A program made the translations under genes and the position numbers. Source: an uncultured Eubacteriales bacterium (lineage in GTDB: Bacteria; Bacillota; Clostridia; Lachnospirales; CAG-274). From it: a stretch of DNA of 15,595 nt. Position 1 is the stretch's first letter. The number at the start of each line of letters is the position of its first letter. Shown here piece by piece: positions 1-7,172 of the stretch. The DNA is taken from positions 1-15,595 of the forward strand of contig CABVAP010000045.1 of assembly GCA_902496345.1 (NCBI GenBank). The letters are read 5' to 3'. Below the pieces are notes generated by a model. That model saw only the letters and a program-made list of their open reading frames with translations. It had not been told where the DNA came from and did not search any database.

Positions 1-100
1 GCAAAAGCCGGCTTACGCCGTCCGGATTTCTTTCCGGTGCCAAGTACCACGCCGTAGGCAAATAAATAGATTTCCGATGTAATCGGATTATAAGCCAAAG
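1..100. other. GC-rich, hairpin-rich element of unknown nature (cut by window edge)
   Basis: This stretch is clearly richer in G+C than its surroundings and contains four consecutive short inverted repeats. They are CGGC/GCCG (9-20), CCGGA/TCCGG (22-37), TGCC/GGCA (38-60) and TCCGAT/ATCGGA (73-87, 3-nt loop). The strand is undecided. On the minus strand a frame stays open from a TAG at 102-104 to the window edge (33 codons) but has no convincing start or ribosome binding site. On the plus strand a frame ends at TAG 55-57. The element could be the end of a structured RNA, a dispersed palindromic repeat, or the remains of a gene. I do not recognise a known RNA family. Confidence 0.4.
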
Positions 101-103
101 ACT

Positions 104-126
104 AAAACCACCACAAAACTGGTTTT
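104..126. terminator. Hairpin downstream of the ligase-like gene, possible terminator
   Basis: A 7-bp stem, AAAACCA (104-110) with TGGTTTT (120-126), closes a 9-nt loop. It lies 45 bp beyond the stop codon of the minus-strand ligase-like gene, so it could end that transcript, although the U tract on that side is weak. In the plus direction it is followed by T-rich sequence (123-127, 133-138), so it could also stop transcription coming from the left. Confidence 0.4.
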
Positions 127-170
127 TAAAATCTTTTTATTTAAAAAGGTTTACCCCTACAACTTCTAAT

Positions 171-2201
171 TTACTCATCATCTGACGAACCATCAAAATC
201 AATTATTTTTTCGTTGTCTTCAGTTTTGATAAGCTCAGTAACGGCAAAACCAGCACCAAGCATAACCCAGAAGAAAGGAGCAACCGAAACAACGCTGTCT
301 GTTGTAAGACCAGCAAATAAATATCCCACAATACCGGTTAAAAATCCGAATTTAAGAGCAACAATAAATTTGTCTTTAACAATGTCCCTAAGGATACTCT
401 TTATTGTTCTGAACACATAAATAACAAATAGCACAACTAAAACAATTAAAGAAATAAGACCTGTGTTTATAGCTGTTTGTAAATATAAATTATGTGGCTT
501 GTCTACAATAATGTAAGGGTTACCAAAGTTTTGAACTTTATCACGAACTTCATTTTGAGGGAAAACAACAGCGAAACTGTCAGGTCCATAACCAGCAACA
601 ATCCCTTGAATACCGTTAGACATAATCATAGGTATACTTCTAGACCAGATGTAACCACGACCAGAAGCAAACGTTTCACTACCTTCAAAACCAATAGAGT
701 CAGCTTTTTCGTTTAAGTCAACAATGTCATTCCATTTGTTTACAACATTTAAAGTATCATTTTTCAAAACAAATCTAATAGGTGTACCGTCTTTTTCAAG
801 TGAACAGAAAGGTTTATCACCTCTTGTATATACAGTAAATATCAAATCAGCACCTTGAGCAGTTTTAACGGCGATTTTGCTTTGACCTAAAGACTCTTTC
901 TTTTCTATTCGCTCTTTTGAAAAACCACATTTGTCAAAAGGTATTAAGACGCCAACGTCATCGGAAAGCTGAATTTTCTGATTTGTGCTGTCATATTCAA
1001 TGTAAAGTGTTTCAAAAACATCATTAATATAAGTTTTTATAGTAACTTTGTTCTTTTCATCGTTAAGCTCAACGTCTTGGAAATAGTTAGGAAGAAAATC
1101 TTCTTTTTCGCCAGTTAAAACTTGAACATTTTCAGAAATTTTTTGTTTGATAAGCTGAACGTTTCGAGCCAATCTAGAATAAAATTCATCGTTAGTTGCA
1201 ACATAAACAGCTGAACTAACAATAGCAACTATAACAAGACCTGTTATTGAACACAATAATGTTTTTGACCATTCCTTGTATTTTTTATTTTTAAAGATAT
1301 AAATAACAGCAATAATAAAACCAAGCGCAAAAGCAACAGCCGTAGCAACAAGACCACCTCTTGAATCGCTACCAACAAGGTTTATTGCAAGGATAATAGT
1401 CATAATAACAGAAACAACTTTTATTACAATGTAGTCTATTTTGTCCCTTGAAAAAGGCATAAAGACAGCCATAAATAAAGAGAAAGGAAGAGTCAAGGCA
1501 CAGAACATACCAACGCAGTTAGGGTTGTACAAGAGAGAATAAACGCTGTCTTTAAAGTTAATATTAAGTGTTTGACCTTCTTGATACATATCACCAAGTA
1601 CATATTTTGCAGCAAAATCTGTGTTAAAGATGTCCATACCGAAGTATTGAAAAACACCGATAATACCAATTACAGCAGCACCAAAATAGATAGCCCCAAC
1701 GATAAATTTAAGTCTAAATTTTGTTGTTGCATATTTAAAAGTAATAGCCATAATAGCAATATATGATATAAGAACCCATATACTTTCAAAACGCTCAGTT
1801 ATCCCTTTTAAAGCTATATCTTTGTAATCTGAAAAAAGGAACGAAATTATAACACAAAGGATAAAAGCAGCACCAAGGCACAATACAGGGTGTTTCAATT
1901 CATACTTCCAACCACCTTTGTTTACAGGTGTACCGAAATAGTGTACAATAGCCATAAACAAAGTAACAAAACAAATCATCAAAGATTTGAAATAAGAGAA
2001 TACATCAAGAGCATATTGCCCCATAGCTGCATTAGCAGCGAGTCTACCACTTTGTATAAGGTTTTCAGCACTCACACCAGAGCGAATAATCCTTTCAGAA
2101 TCGGTTATCATAATATATTTGGCACTTATGAAAAAAGGGATAATGCCAAGTAATATGAATAGGCAAACACCTATTACATAGTCGTACCAAGTTTTTCTCA
2201 T
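171..2201 (-). CDS. O-antigen ligase / Wzy-like polytopic membrane protein
   Basis: This encodes about 676 residues and resembles the O-antigen ligase/Wzy_C superfamily, whose members join or polymerise lipid-linked glycans outside the cytoplasmic membrane. Many hydrophobic segments lie before about residue 335, including a GSDSRGG motif near 277-283. A hydrophilic stretch follows (about 337-510). The family-like block SGRGYIWSRSIPM (about 514-526), GYGPDSF and KPHNLYLQ (about 568-575) comes next, and then the last membrane segments. The tail is acidic (GSSDDE). I chose the ATG at 2199-2201 because GGAG at 2210-2213 sits 8 nt upstream. The GTG at 2208-2210 overlaps that site and is unlikely as a start. 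No other glycan genes are visible here, so the substrate (capsule, teichoic-type polymer or protein glycan) is unknown. Family assignment is from remembered motifs. Confidence 0.8.
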   Translation of the reverse strand: MRKTWYDYVIGVCLFILLGIIPFFISAKYIMITDSERIIRSGVSAENLIQSGRLAANAAMGQYALDVFSYFKSLMICFVTLFMAIVHYFGTPVNKGGWKYELKHPVLCLGAAFILCVIISFLFSDYKDIALKGITERFESIWVLISYIAIMAITFKYATTKFRLKFIVGAIYFGAAVIGIIGVFQYFGMDIFNTDFAAKYVLGDMYQEGQTLNINFKDSVYSLLYNPNCVGMFCALTLPFSLFMAVFMPFSRDKIDYIVIKVVSVIMTIILAINLVGSDSRGGLVATAVAFALGFIIAVIYIFKNKKYKEWSKTLLCSITGLVIVAIVSSAVYVATNDEFYSRLARNVQLIKQKISENVQVLTGEKEDFLPNYFQDVELNDEKNKVTIKTYINDVFETLYIEYDSTNQKIQLSDDVGVLIPFDKCGFSKERIEKKESLGQSKIAVKTAQGADLIFTVYTRGDKPFCSLEKDGTPIRFVLKNDTLNVVNKWNDIVDLNEKADSIGFEGSETFASGRGYIWSRSIPMIMSNGIQGIVAGYGPDSFAVVFPQNEVRDKVQNFGNPYIIVDKPHNLYLQTAINTGLISLIVLVVLFVIYVFRTIKSILRDIVKDKFIVALKFGFLTGIVGYLFAGLTTDSVVSVAPFFWVMLGAGFAVTELIKTEDNEKIIDFDGSSDDE

Positions 2202-2246
2202 TTTCTGCACTCCAATCTAAAAAAACATTAATAAAAAACAATGATA

Positions 2247-2275
2247 ATTATAACACATAACAACTTTGTAAACAA
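2247..2275 (-). promoter_or_regulatory. Sigma-A-type promoter of the ligase-like gene
   Basis: Read on the minus strand, TTGTTT (2270-2275) is followed by a 17-nt spacer and a perfect TATAAT (2247-2252). This places transcription start near 2240, about 40 nt before the ATG at 2201. The gene is therefore probably transcribed separately from rex, whose terminator lies upstream. Confidence 0.65.
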
Positions 2276-2356
2276 CTAAAAAAAAAACAAATATTAATCA
2301 CAGTATAACAAAATTTCTTTTATTATTTTTTAATAATTAATACGTTTTATACAAGC

Positions 2357-2400
2357 AAAAAAGATTATAAGAAAAAAATCACACAAATTTTCCTATAACC
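2357..2400 (-). terminator. Rho-independent terminator of rex
   Basis: On the minus strand a 9-bp stem (2392-2400 with 2363-2371, two G-U pairs) is extended inward by A-T pairs and followed by six T residues (2357-2362). It starts about 87 nt after the rex stop codon. The remainder of 2202-2486 is very A+T-rich and holds only the ligase promoter and this terminator. Confidence 0.6.
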
Positions 2401-2486
2401 TTTTAATATTTTGTCGAAAAAAAGCAATAAATTACATTAATATATTTTATTTTCAGCCATAATAAGACAAAAATATTCAGAAGTGT

Positions 2487-3131
2487 CTAGTCCTCATCAA
2501 TGATACAGTCTTTGTTGTTAAGCTTGTAAGCAAGTGTCATCATACTGTCAGTAAGGTGAATATTTTCAACAACGACATCAGGTGGAGTTTTAAGGTCAAC
2601 GTGAGAAAAATTCCAGATACCTTTGATACCACATTCGATGATAACTTTAGACACTTTAACAGCGTTGTTTTTAGGAAGTGTAAGAACAACAATATCAACA
2701 TCGTGAGTTTTAAGAAAATCTTCAAGTGTGTCTATGTCGTAAATTTCAACCCCTCTTATTGTCATACCGATAAGTCTAGGGTTTACATCAAACATAGCGA
2801 TAAAGTTAAATCCTCTTTTTTCAAAGTTCATATAATTAACGAGTGCTTGACCAATATTACCTGCTCCGATTATAACAAGATTATATTGTTTATCAATACC
2901 AAGAATTTTTTTAATCTCAGCGTGAAGAAGTTCAACGTTGTATCCATAACCCTGTTGACCAAAACACCCAAAATTGTTAAGGTCTTGTCTAATTTGAGAA
3001 GCAGTAACGTTCATTCTTCGGCTTAAATCTTTTGATGAAATTCTAGTTATTCCATTTTCCAATAAATCACCTAAATACCTGTAATATCTAGGCAATCGTT
3101 TTATAACAGCAAGCGATATTTTTTTCTCCAT
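2487..3131 (-). CDS. rex: Redox-sensing transcriptional repressor Rex
   Basis: Rex is a dimeric repressor that senses the NADH/NAD+ ratio and controls fermentation and electron-transfer genes in Gram-positive bacteria. The product has about 214 residues, normal for the family. The N-terminal winged helix (about 1-75) carries the family landmarks KRLPRYYRYL (11-20), SQIRQDL (45-51) and GQQGYGYNV (58-66). The Rossmann domain follows, with the NAD(H)-binding GAGNIG loop at 89-94 and FDVNP at about 114-118. The start was set at ATG 3129-3131 because AAGGA lies 9 nt upstream. The ATG at 3138-3140 directly abuts that site. The gene is monocistronic, with its own promoter and terminator, and is divergent from the ABC-F gene. 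A Rex-like operator just downstream of its predicted transcription start suggests autoregulation. Confidence 0.95.
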   Translation of the reverse strand: MEKKISLAVIKRLPRYYRYLGDLLENGITRISSKDLSRRMNVTASQIRQDLNNFGCFGQQGYGYNVELLHAEIKKILGIDKQYNLVIIGAGNIGQALVNYMNFEKRGFNFIAMFDVNPRLIGMTIRGVEIYDIDTLEDFLKTHDVDIVVLTLPKNNAVKVSKVIIECGIKGIWNFSHVDLKTPPDVVVENIHLTDSMMTLAYKLNNKDCIIDED

Positions 3132-3174
3132 ATATATCATTCCTTTTAAAAATAATAGTTAATAATAAATAGCA

Positions 3175-3192
3175 TTAATAAATATTTAACAT
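3175..3192. promoter_or_regulatory. Candidate Rex operator in the rex 5' leader
   Basis: On the minus strand ATGTTAAATATTTATTAA matches the palindromic Rex consensus TTGTTAA-N4-TTAACAA at 11 of 14 defined positions. One half-site is nearly complete and the other has two mismatches. It lies only 7-24 nt downstream of the predicted rex transcription start, where bound Rex would block initiation. The surrounding DNA is A+T-rich, so a chance match is possible. Confidence 0.35.
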
Positions 3193-3205
3193 AAATACAA
3201 ATAAA

Positions 3206-3235
3206 AGTATAACATTATTATTTAATTTTTGTCAA
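3206..3235 (-). promoter_or_regulatory. Promoter of rex
   Basis: Read on the minus strand, a perfect TTGACA (3230-3235) is followed after 18 nt by TATACT (3206-3211). Transcription would start near 3199, about 68 nt before the rex ATG. Confidence 0.7.
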
Positions 3236-3279
3236 TCTTTACTCTTTTAAAATTCAATTTTTTTTGATAAAATATATGT

Positions 3280-3296
3280 TATAATTTTTATGGAGG
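3280..3296 (+). promoter_or_regulatory. -10 box and ribosome binding site of the ABC-F gene
   Basis: A consensus TATAAT lies at 3280-3285 and GGAGG at 3292-3296, 6 nt before the ATG. No good -35 box sits at the proper distance. If this -10 is used, the transcript would start almost at the ribosome binding site, leaving a very short leader. The true promoter may therefore lie further upstream. Confidence 0.4.
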
Positions 3297-3302
3297 TTTG
3301 AA

Positions 3303-5219
3303 ATGATACTATCTTGCAACAATATCAAAAAAACTTATGGTGTAGATGTGATTCTTGAAGATGTTTCATTCACGATAAATGAACGAGAACGAGTTGCCAT
3401 TGTTGGCGTAAATGGTGCTGGAAAGTCTACTCTTTTTAAAATTATAACAGGTGAAATTTCGTGCGATGGTGGCTCTGTAACAATTCCGAAAGACGTAAAC
3501 ATCGGATACTTTGCCCAAAATCTTGAAATAAATAGTGATAAAACAATTTATGACGAACTTTTAACAGTGTTTGATAATATAATCTCAATCGAAGAAGAAA
3601 TGTCAAGAATAGAAAGCGAAATGAGTACAGCAGATGACTCAAGCCTTAACGCTTTAATGAAAAGATATTCTGCACTTTCAAGCGAATTAGAAGAAAATAA
3701 TGGTTATGAATATAAAAGCCGTATACGAGGAATTATAAAAGGTCTTGGTTTTTCATCAGAGGAAGCTGACTTTCCGATAAACAACCTTTCAGGTGGTCAA
3801 AAAACAAGGGTAGCACTAGGAAAACTACTTTTGTCAGCACCAGATGTCCTTTTGCTTGATGAACCGACAAACCACCTTGATATTGATTCAATAAGATGGC
3901 TTGAGGATTTTTTAAGGGGATATAAAAATAGTGTTATAATAATTTCCCACGACCGTTATTTTATAGATAGGACAACCACAAAGATAATAGAAATAGAAAA
4001 TAAAAAATCAACAACATACAATGGAAATTATAGCTTTTATGCAAGTCAAAAAGCAGTAAATAGGCAAATAGAATTAAATCACTATCTTTCACAACAAAGG
4101 GAAATAAAACACCAGGAAGAGGTTATCAAAAAACTCCGTTCTTTCAATAGAGAAAAATCAATAAAACGAGCTGAGAGCCGAGAAAAGGCATTAAATAAAA
4201 TGGAAGTTTTAGATAGACCAGAGAGCTTACCAGACAAAATGAGAATATCATTAAAACCAAAAGTTGAAAGTGGGTATGATGTTCTTTCTGTTGAAAATTT
4301 AAGAAAAGATTTTGATGACAAGAACCTTTTTAAAAATATTTCATTTGAAATAAAAAAAGGTGAAAAAGTCGCATTAATTGGCCCTAACGGTGTTGGAAAA
4401 ACAACATTGATAAAAATGATATTAAATAAAGTTTCAGCGAGTGACGGAAAGATAAAATTAGGTGCAAATATAAATATAGGTTATTATGACCAGGAACATC
4501 AAGGCATAAGTGGGGGAAAAACAATTTTCAATGAAATATCAGACGCATTTCCAAAACTTACAAATCTTGAAATAAGAAATACACTTGCAGCCTTTGTGTT
4601 CACAGGTGACGATGTATTCAAAGAAATATCATCATTAAGTGGAGGGGAAAAAGGACGAGTTGCCCTTGCAAAAATAATGCTTTCAAATGCAAACTTCCTT
4701 ATTCTTGACGAACCAACGAACCACCTTGATATAAATTCAAAAGAAATACTTGAAGAAGCACTTAGAAATTACGAAGGGACTTGCTTATACATTTCCCACG
4801 ACCGTTATTTTATAAACAACACAGCCGAAAAAATAATAGAATTAAGCAATGACAAAGTAACTGTTTATAACGGAAATTACGACTACTATATAGAAAAAAA
4901 ATCAGAAACACCGGTACAACAGAATATTTCTCAAGCTAAACAAAATAAAAATATTGCTGTTGAACAAACAGAAATAAAAACAGATTGGCAAAAACAAAAA
5001 GAAGAACAGGCAGCAAAAAGAAAAAAAGAAAACAGAATAAAAAAACTTGAAGCCCAAATTGAAGAACTTGAAAATAAAATAGCAGAATGTGACAATCTTC
5101 TTGCTCAAGAAGAAATATACACAAATGCAATGCGTTCAAGAGAAATTTTTGAGGAAAAAAGTAAATACGAAGAAACTTTACTTGAAGTATATAGCGAATG
5201 GGAAGAAGCTTCAATGTAA
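3303..5219 (+). CDS. ABC-F family ATPase, YdiF-like (ribosome-associated)
   Basis: This is a 638-residue soluble protein with two ABC ATPase domains and no membrane segment, which defines the ABC-F class acting on ribosomes (translation factors or antibiotic-resistance proteins). Domain 1 has Walker A GVNGAGKST (35-43), signature LSGGQ (162-166), Walker B LLLDEP (183-188) and SHDR (215-218). A charged interdomain linker spans about 245-315. Domain 2 has GPNGVGKTT (360-368), LSGGE (445-449), LILDEP (466-471) and SHDR (498-501). A Lys/Glu-rich coiled-coil C-terminus runs from about 545 to 638. The length, the tail and the sequence around domain 1 resemble Bacillus YdiF more than short resistance proteins such as Vga or Msr, so a housekeeping translation role is more likely than drug resistance. 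It appears monocistronic, with a strong terminator directly after it. Confidence 0.9.
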   Translation: MILSCNNIKKTYGVDVILEDVSFTINERERVAIVGVNGAGKSTLFKIITGEISCDGGSVTIPKDVNIGYFAQNLEINSDKTIYDELLTVFDNIISIEEEMSRIESEMSTADDSSLNALMKRYSALSSELEENNGYEYKSRIRGIIKGLGFSSEEADFPINNLSGGQKTRVALGKLLLSAPDVLLLDEPTNHLDIDSIRWLEDFLRGYKNSVIIISHDRYFIDRTTTKIIEIENKKSTTYNGNYSFYASQKAVNRQIELNHYLSQQREIKHQEEVIKKLRSFNREKSIKRAESREKALNKMEVLDRPESLPDKMRISLKPKVESGYDVLSVENLRKDFDDKNLFKNISFEIKKGEKVALIGPNGVGKTTLIKMILNKVSASDGKIKLGANINIGYYDQEHQGISGGKTIFNEISDAFPKLTNLEIRNTLAAFVFTGDDVFKEISSLSGGEKGRVALAKIMLSNANFLILDEPTNHLDINSKEILEEALRNYEGTCLYISHDRYFINNTAEKIIELSNDKVTVYNGNYDYYIEKKSETPVQQNISQAKQNKNIAVEQTEIKTDWQKQKEEQAAKRKKENRIKKLEAQIEELENKIAECDNLLAQEEIYTNAMRSREIFEEKSKYEETLLEVYSEWEEASM

Positions 5220-5232
5220 AGCAAATAATATT

Positions 5233-5275
5233 AAAAAGTTCCAAAATATTAAATACAAATATTTCGGAACTTTTT
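5233..5275. terminator. Bidirectional rho-independent terminator
   Basis: A perfect 10-bp stem, AAAAAGTTCC (5233-5242) with GGAACTTTTT (5266-5275), is continued after one mismatch by a 7-bp inner stem (5244-5250 with 5258-5264). The outer arms supply a T run on both strands. It therefore ends the plus-strand ABC-F transcript and the convergent restriction cassette, whose stop codon is at 5280. Confidence 0.85.
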
Positions 5276-5279
5276 AAAT

Positions 5280-6188
5280 CTATAAATTTTTAACTAGTAT
5301 AGTTTCAAGTAAACCCTCATCAACCATATTTATATTCAAAATATAATCAATTGAACTAAAAGCTTCTAGTAATGGCTTCTTAGTTTTAAGCCAACCTTTG
5401 CCATCTGTTATCCAAATAAATTCTACATTTTCATTTTTTACAACTTTAAATAAATTACTAAACTCTCCTGCTACTGCCTTTAACTTTGAACCCTGATCAG
5501 AAAAATAATTCACTTCAATAAGGTAAATTTTTTCTTTGGCATAAATGACAAAATCAAATTTTCTATCCGATTTATCAGTAGATACTTCCACACCAAATTC
5601 ACTTTTAATTTTACTAACTGTTGCTTGAAATAAATATTTATAACCATACTTATCACAAATATTATTGATATAAAATTCGATCAGATTTTCCATAATCTTC
5701 CCAGTACGATTTTTTCTAGCATTTGTATCAAGACCCACTTCAACTCCAATATAATAATCAACTAAATTTTTAATTGATTTATCTTCAAAAATCTTTAATA
5801 AACCAACTTTGTCAGCAAACAAAACTATTTTTTCAATTTCTTCATCGTTATATTTCTTGTTCTTGTAAAACGAATATTCTATTTCCTTATCCATATCAAG
5901 AATCTTTAAACTTTTTTTCCTAAATGCAATCAAAAGAGGGATGATTGATACAATTTCTGGGTATTGTTTTATAAGTTTTTTAAAAGTTCCAGCCACATCA
6001 TATTTACCTATAAGTGTATTCAATATATTAAGAACAACTTCTATTTTCAATGTATTTTCTTTAACTTTTTCCCAAGCAACAAAAAAATCATAAGTATATA
6101 TAGTCTCTCTTAGACTAGAAATCAGATATTCAAAAACTTCATTTTCAGAAAAAATATTTATTGTTTTATACTCTTCTATATACTTCAT
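5280..6188 (-). CDS. Type II restriction endonuclease, DpnII/MboI family (GATC)
   Basis: The 302-residue product closely follows remembered Streptococcus DpnII, which cuts unmethylated GATC. Shared blocks include IPLLIA (83-88), the segment NLVDYYIGVEVG (141-152), DTNARKNRTG (154-163), MENL (166-169) and ITDGKGW (260-266). A PD-(D/E)XK-like core is visible as FDFVI (211-215) followed by YLIEVNYFSDQGSKL (222-236), with Asp212 and Glu225 as likely metal ligands. It lies 11 nt behind the methyltransferase gene. Its ribosome binding site (GAGGTGA) overlaps the methyltransferase stop codon, so translation is probably coupled, methylase first. The gene carries two GATC sites (5495, 5679), unlike any host gene in the window. 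GATC specificity is inferred from the family. Confidence 0.92.
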   Translation of the reverse strand: MKYIEEYKTINIFSENEVFEYLISSLRETIYTYDFFVAWEKVKENTLKIEVVLNILNTLIGKYDVAGTFKKLIKQYPEIVSIIPLLIAFRKKSLKILDMDKEIEYSFYKNKKYNDEEIEKIVLFADKVGLLKIFEDKSIKNLVDYYIGVEVGLDTNARKNRTGKIMENLIEFYINNICDKYGYKYLFQATVSKIKSEFGVEVSTDKSDRKFDFVIYAKEKIYLIEVNYFSDQGSKLKAVAGEFSNLFKVVKNENVEFIWITDGKGWLKTKKPLLEAFSSIDYILNINMVDEGLLETILVKNL

Positions 6189-6199
6189 AATATTTCACC

Positions 6200-7090
6200 T
6201 CAATAATTAGAAATTAAAAGCTCACTGATTTTACCTCTACCATTTACATTACAATTAATCATTCTGCTAGAGCTAATTCTCTCAATATTATATCTACTAT
6301 ATAAATCATCAAAGAAATTATCCTCGTAATCTATATTTTTAGGATCTGAGTTACTAGCCAATATTTTTGCATTATTGTTAGAAATCCTACTCACAAATTT
6401 TTCAAGAAGTATTTGTTCATTATCGTCAAACTCAAATTCAGAATATGATGTAAAATTTGATGTTTTAGTTAATGGACGATAAGGTGGATCAATATATACA
6501 AAAGTTCTATCATCAATAAAAGATTCGCATTGCCTATAATCTCCACTTTTAATCGTTATGTTTTTGAGCAATTTACTTATATTTTTAAGATTATCTTCAT
6601 CACAAATCACAGGTTTTTTATAAGAACCCATAGGCACATTAAATAAACCTTTTTTATTAACTCTAAAAAGACCATTAAATCCTGTTTTATTTAGAAATAT
6701 AAATAATGTCGCCTTTTCTATGTTCTCACTTTCCTTATTATTAACTTTCAAATAATTAAATCTATCTCTTTTTTCATAATAAAATTTTTTTCTATCTTCA
6801 TCATCTAAATTCCAAAAATATTCTTGTATTCCCAAAAGTTCATCTATGACAATATCTAAATTCATTTTAATCTGTATATAAGTATTTATAAGTTCCTTAT
6901 TTATGTCATTTATAAGTACTTCTTTCAATTCAAAATTTGAAATAATATCAAATAAAACTGCCCCACCACCAATAAATGGTTCGCAATATTTAACTATGCT
7001 TTTGCCAAGCTCATCTGGATATTTATTTCTAATTTGTGGTAAAAGCTGAGTCTTTCCACCTGCCCATTTTACAAAAGGTTTTACTATCAT
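6200..7090 (-). CDS. DNA adenine-N6 methyltransferase, Dam/DpnM class (GATC)
   Basis: The 296-residue product is a class-alpha adenine methyltransferase that should protect GATC sites from the adjacent endonuclease using S-adenosylmethionine. KWAGGKT (8-14) and EPFIGGG (37-43) form the cofactor site. A target-recognition region lies between, with GFNGLFRVN (137-145) and FNVPMGSYK (150-158) as in DpnM. The catalytic DPPY is at 201-204. The ATG at 7088-7090 was chosen because GGAGG sits 6 nt upstream; the upstream ATGs lie before that site. It is the first gene of the two-gene cassette. Only one methyltransferase is present, whereas pneumococcal DpnII loci also carry the single-strand methylase DpnA. 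The gene contains two GATC sites (6343, 6487). No strong promoter separates it from the pyk terminator. Confidence 0.93.
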   Translation of the reverse strand: MIVKPFVKWAGGKTQLLPQIRNKYPDELGKSIVKYCEPFIGGGAVLFDIISNFELKEVLINDINKELINTYIQIKMNLDIVIDELLGIQEYFWNLDDEDRKKFYYEKRDRFNYLKVNNKESENIEKATLFIFLNKTGFNGLFRVNKKGLFNVPMGSYKKPVICDEDNLKNISKLLKNITIKSGDYRQCESFIDDRTFVYIDPPYRPLTKTSNFTSYSEFEFDDNEQILLEKFVSRISNNNAKILASNSDPKNIDYEDNFFDDLYSRYNIERISSSRMINCNVNGRGKISELLISNY

Positions 7091-7125
7091 AAACAACCTC
7101 CAAAACATTTTCAAAGATTAACAAA

Positions 7126-7150
7126 AGGGCCATTGCAAAGCAACAGCCCT
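7126..7150 (-). terminator. Terminator-like hairpin behind pyk
   Basis: AGGGC (7126-7130) pairs with GCCCT (7146-7150), and an inner TTGC/GCAA stem closes a 3-nt loop. On the minus strand it is followed by TTTT then GTT, a modest U tract. On the plus strand seven T residues follow (7153-7159). It lies 22 nt after the pyk stop codon and separates pyk from the restriction cassette. It may be leaky. Confidence 0.6.
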
Positions 7151-7172
7151 CCTTTTTTTACCCAAATATATA

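Noticed and set aside
1..104. Minus-strand peptide (33 codons, starting just after a TAG) as a real gene
   Set aside because: It has no start codon with a ribosome binding site, and dense inverted repeats explain the open frame equally well. The window edge prevents a decision.
2202..2210. GTG start for the ligase-like protein
   Set aside because: The GTG overlaps the GGAG sequence that is properly spaced for the ATG at 2201.
2556..3026. 156-codon open frame on the plus strand opposite rex
   Set aside because: It is antisense to a clearly recognised gene, has Asn/Phe/Lys-rich low-complexity composition, no ribosome binding site and no recognisable domain.
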